Assembly (NCBI GenBank): GCA_009701105.1
Contig: WLKU01000078.1
Location: 1 to 6,448, forward strand
DNA from: Actinomycetota bacterium
Lineage (GTDB): Bacteria > Actinomycetota > Acidimicrobiia > Acidimicrobiales > Ilumatobacteraceae
DNA length: 6,448 bases
Reading direction: 5' to 3'
Shown: positions 5,937-6,448 of the stretch, in pieces
Position numbering within the stretch: position 1 is the stretch's first letter
How the letters are laid out: each line of letters opens with the position of its first letter
Notes under the pieces: generated by a model
Databases searched by the model: none
The model's input: only the letters and a program-made list of their open reading frames with translations
Told to the model about the DNA's origin: nothing
Made by a program: the position numbers and the translations under genes

Positions 5937-6409
5937 TATTTAGTGTTGTGCTGATTTAACAACTTGATGACTTCTTCAAGTTGATCGCGCAGTTCGTCAA
6001 CTGTCACCACATTGGCCAACACCAAACGCACACTGGCAAGTTCACGAGCCAAAAATTCGGCGTTGGCCTGCGTGCTCGCCGCAACAGCACGATCGGTCTC
6101 GGCTTGGCGACGATCGCGCAACTCTTGACGGTTTTGTGCGAGCAAAATTAGTGGCGCAGCGTAGGCAGCCTGCACCGAAAACATCAAGTTGAGCAAGATA
6201 AACGGGTATTTGTCCCACTGCAACGCGAGAAATAGCACGTTGAGGGTAATCCAGATGATGACCAAGATGGTTTGAATAATTAAGAATCGCGCTGTGCCCA
6301 TCAAGCGAGCAATCGACTCTGAAAACTTGCCGAAAGCATCGGCTTTGTAGTGCACACCAAGTGGCGCCTGGCGGTCGCGTGGTCGTGCAAGGTTGTCGCG
6401 CTGTTTCAT
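5936..6409 (-). CDS. DUF1003 family membrane protein
   Basis: A 157-residue protein with two membrane helices. A polar basic N-terminus with ADAFGKFSESIARLMGTARF (24-43) precedes helix one (about 42-63). DKYPFILLNLMFSVQAAYAA (67-86) is the DUF1003 signature around helix two (about 70-92). AQNRQELRDRRQAETDRA (91-108) then starts a charged, probably helical cytoplasmic tail that ends in HNTK. In Actinobacteria the family often sits by an MgtE-type protein and an Mrp ATPase, but its function is not established and those genes, if present, lie outside the window. ATG at 6409 is chosen; GTG at 6412 is directly adjacent. The reading frame stays open to the right edge but shows no ATG, GTG or TTG further upstream inside the window, so a start beyond the edge cannot be excluded. 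Convergent with the fur-like gene. Confidence 0.9.
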   Translation of the reverse strand: MKQRDNLARPRDRQAPLGVHYKADAFGKFSESIARLMGTARFLIIQTILVIIWITLNVLFLALQWDKYPFILLNLMFSVQAAYAAPLILLAQNRQELRDRRQAETDRAVAASTQANAEFLARELASVRLVLANVVTVDELRDQLEEVIKLLNQHNTK

Positions 6410-6448
6410 CACTACACCCCACTCGTTGGATGGCGGCGCCAGTTGGCG

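Noticed and set aside
6410..6448. N-terminal extension of the DUF1003 protein to the window edge
   Set aside because: The frame is open but has no ATG, GTG or TTG in this segment apart from the GTG at 6412, and the family core is complete from 6409; the edge prevents a final decision.

Overview
The window is a compact, almost gap-free stretch of bacterial chromosome. The gene order gyrB-gyrA-DUF3566-tRNA-Ile is the arrangement usually found beside the replication origin in Actinobacteria. GC is moderate by eye (about half, not computed), the genes are tightly packed, and GyrA has a GSPDFGPAASRYTE active-site region. Together these suggest an aquatic, somewhat streamlined actinobacterium, perhaps Acidimicrobiia-like (Ilumatobacter/acIV type). 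The phylum-level call is fairly firm; the finer placement is inference.

Layout: (1) The 3' part of gyrB (to 859) and complete gyrA (892-3429) encode the two subunits of DNA gyrase. (2) Next comes a short TadE-like, pilin-type single-pass membrane protein (3474-3776), which is not normally part of this cluster. It overlaps by four bases (GTGA) a two-helix DUF3566 membrane protein (3773-4183). (3) A tRNA-Ile(GAT) (4211-4284) has no encoded CCA. One base after its 3' end lies the GGAGG ribosome site of a 54-residue membrane-anchored small protein (4298-4462). (4) A saccharopine dehydrogenase-like NAD(P)-binding protein (4476-5474) overlaps the start of a Fur-family zinc-site regulator (5471/5474-5920). 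(5) A DUF1003 membrane protein lies on the opposite strand (5936-6409), convergent with the fur-like gene across 15 bases.

Everything from gyrB to the fur-like gene runs in one direction with gaps of at most 44 bases and no strong terminator, so long co-transcripts that include the tRNA are plausible. No mobile element, CRISPR array, phage gene or intergenic stretch over 50 bases was seen. No obviously new multi-gene system is present. The best leads are the orphan TadE-like gene and its start codon, the tRNA embedded in the operon with a leader that could pair with its 5' end, the glycine at the quinolone-contact position of GyrA, and the coupled dehydrogenase/Fur-family pair of unknown role.
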